NCBI GenBank assembly: GCA_946011705.1
Contig: CAMGCA010000166.1
Span: forward strand, 1-5,103
Length of the DNA: 5,103 nucleotides
Source of the DNA: an uncultured Clostridia bacterium
Lineage (GTDB): Bacteria; Bacillota; Clostridia; Oscillospirales; Oscillospiraceae
Reading direction: 5' to 3'
Under the pieces are notes generated by a model that worked only from the letters and a program-made list of their open reading frames with translations, was not told where the DNA came from and did no database searches. This document shows positions 5,049 to 5,103 of this stretch, in pieces (positions within the stretch are counted from its first letter, which is position 1; every line of letters begins with the position of its first letter). Made by a program: the position numbers and the translations under genes.

Positions 5049-5103
5049 ATGAACCAATTTGAAAGTGTAAAGGCAGCCGTCCCATTGCGGCAGGCTGCCG
5101 AAA
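5049..5103 (+). CDS. Start of a probable CHC2 zinc-finger DNA primase of a mobile element (3' end outside the window)
   Basis: Only 18 codons are present: MNQFESVKAAVPLRQAAE. The pattern 'M-x-x-F-E-x-V-K...R-Q-A-A-E' matches the N-terminus I know from CHC2-type primases of Firmicutes conjugative elements, where a zinc finger (CPFH...CFGC) follows within about 20-50 residues. That finger lies beyond the window, so the call rests on the N-terminus, a good ribosome binding site, and the position directly after a Cys_rich_VLP gene. Such a primase would prime replication of the transferred or circular element form. Confidence 0.65.
   Translation, partial: MNQFESVKAAVPLRQAAE

Noticed and set aside
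4535..5052. Other-frame ORFs overlapping the Cys_rich_VLP gene on both strands
   Set aside because: They are out of frame with the gene that has conserved cysteines, the VLP motif and the consensus ribosome binding site.
1..5103. CRISPR array, tRNA/rRNA gene, insertion sequence
   Set aside because: No regularly spaced repeats, no cloverleaf or rRNA sequence, and no transposase frame seen on either strand.

Overview
The window looks like a low-to-mid GC Gram-positive chromosome, most likely a gut Clostridia (Oscillospiraceae/Lachnospiraceae-like). This rests on strong AGGAGG-type ribosome binding sites, an intracellular GH13 glucosidase behind an ABC sugar permease, and a Cys_rich_VLP gene followed by a CHC2-type primase start, a pairing I associate with Firmicutes conjugative or mobilizable elements. 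The assignment is from protein style and gene context only; no rRNA or other marker is present.

Region 1 (1-2478) is a sugar-use operon on the + strand. It holds the end of a MalG-type permease of an ABC importer, then, 4 nt later, a complete GH13 alpha-glucosidase whose catalytic motifs point to alpha-1,6 (isomaltose-type) oligosaccharides. The importer would bring in short oligosaccharides and the cytoplasmic enzyme would cut them to glucose. A long hairpin with a short T-run ends the operon.

Region 2 (2477-3140) is a type II toxin-antitoxin module on the - strand, convergent with the sugar operon: a Phd/YefM antitoxin first, then a ParE/RelE-fold toxin overlapping it by 8 nt. A near-consensus promoter drives it, with a 10-bp direct repeat abutting the -35.

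Region 3 (3141-5103) looks like the control and early-replication end of an integrative or mobilizable element. An XRE-type regulator (-) has its own extended -10 promoter. Divergent from it, across a 438-bp gap, lie a cysteine-rich VLP-family protein (+) and the first 18 codons of what resembles a CHC2 zinc-finger primase (+). The gap contains a strong + strand intrinsic terminator with no obvious gene in front of it, then a long repeat-bearing leader. No integrase, relaxase or attachment site is visible, so the element's left boundary is not fixed; it should lie somewhere between about 2413 and 3255, with the toxin-antitoxin pair on either side of it.

The least explained parts are the divergent intergenic region (orphan terminator plus long leader) and the Cys_rich_VLP protein, whose biochemical role I do not know.
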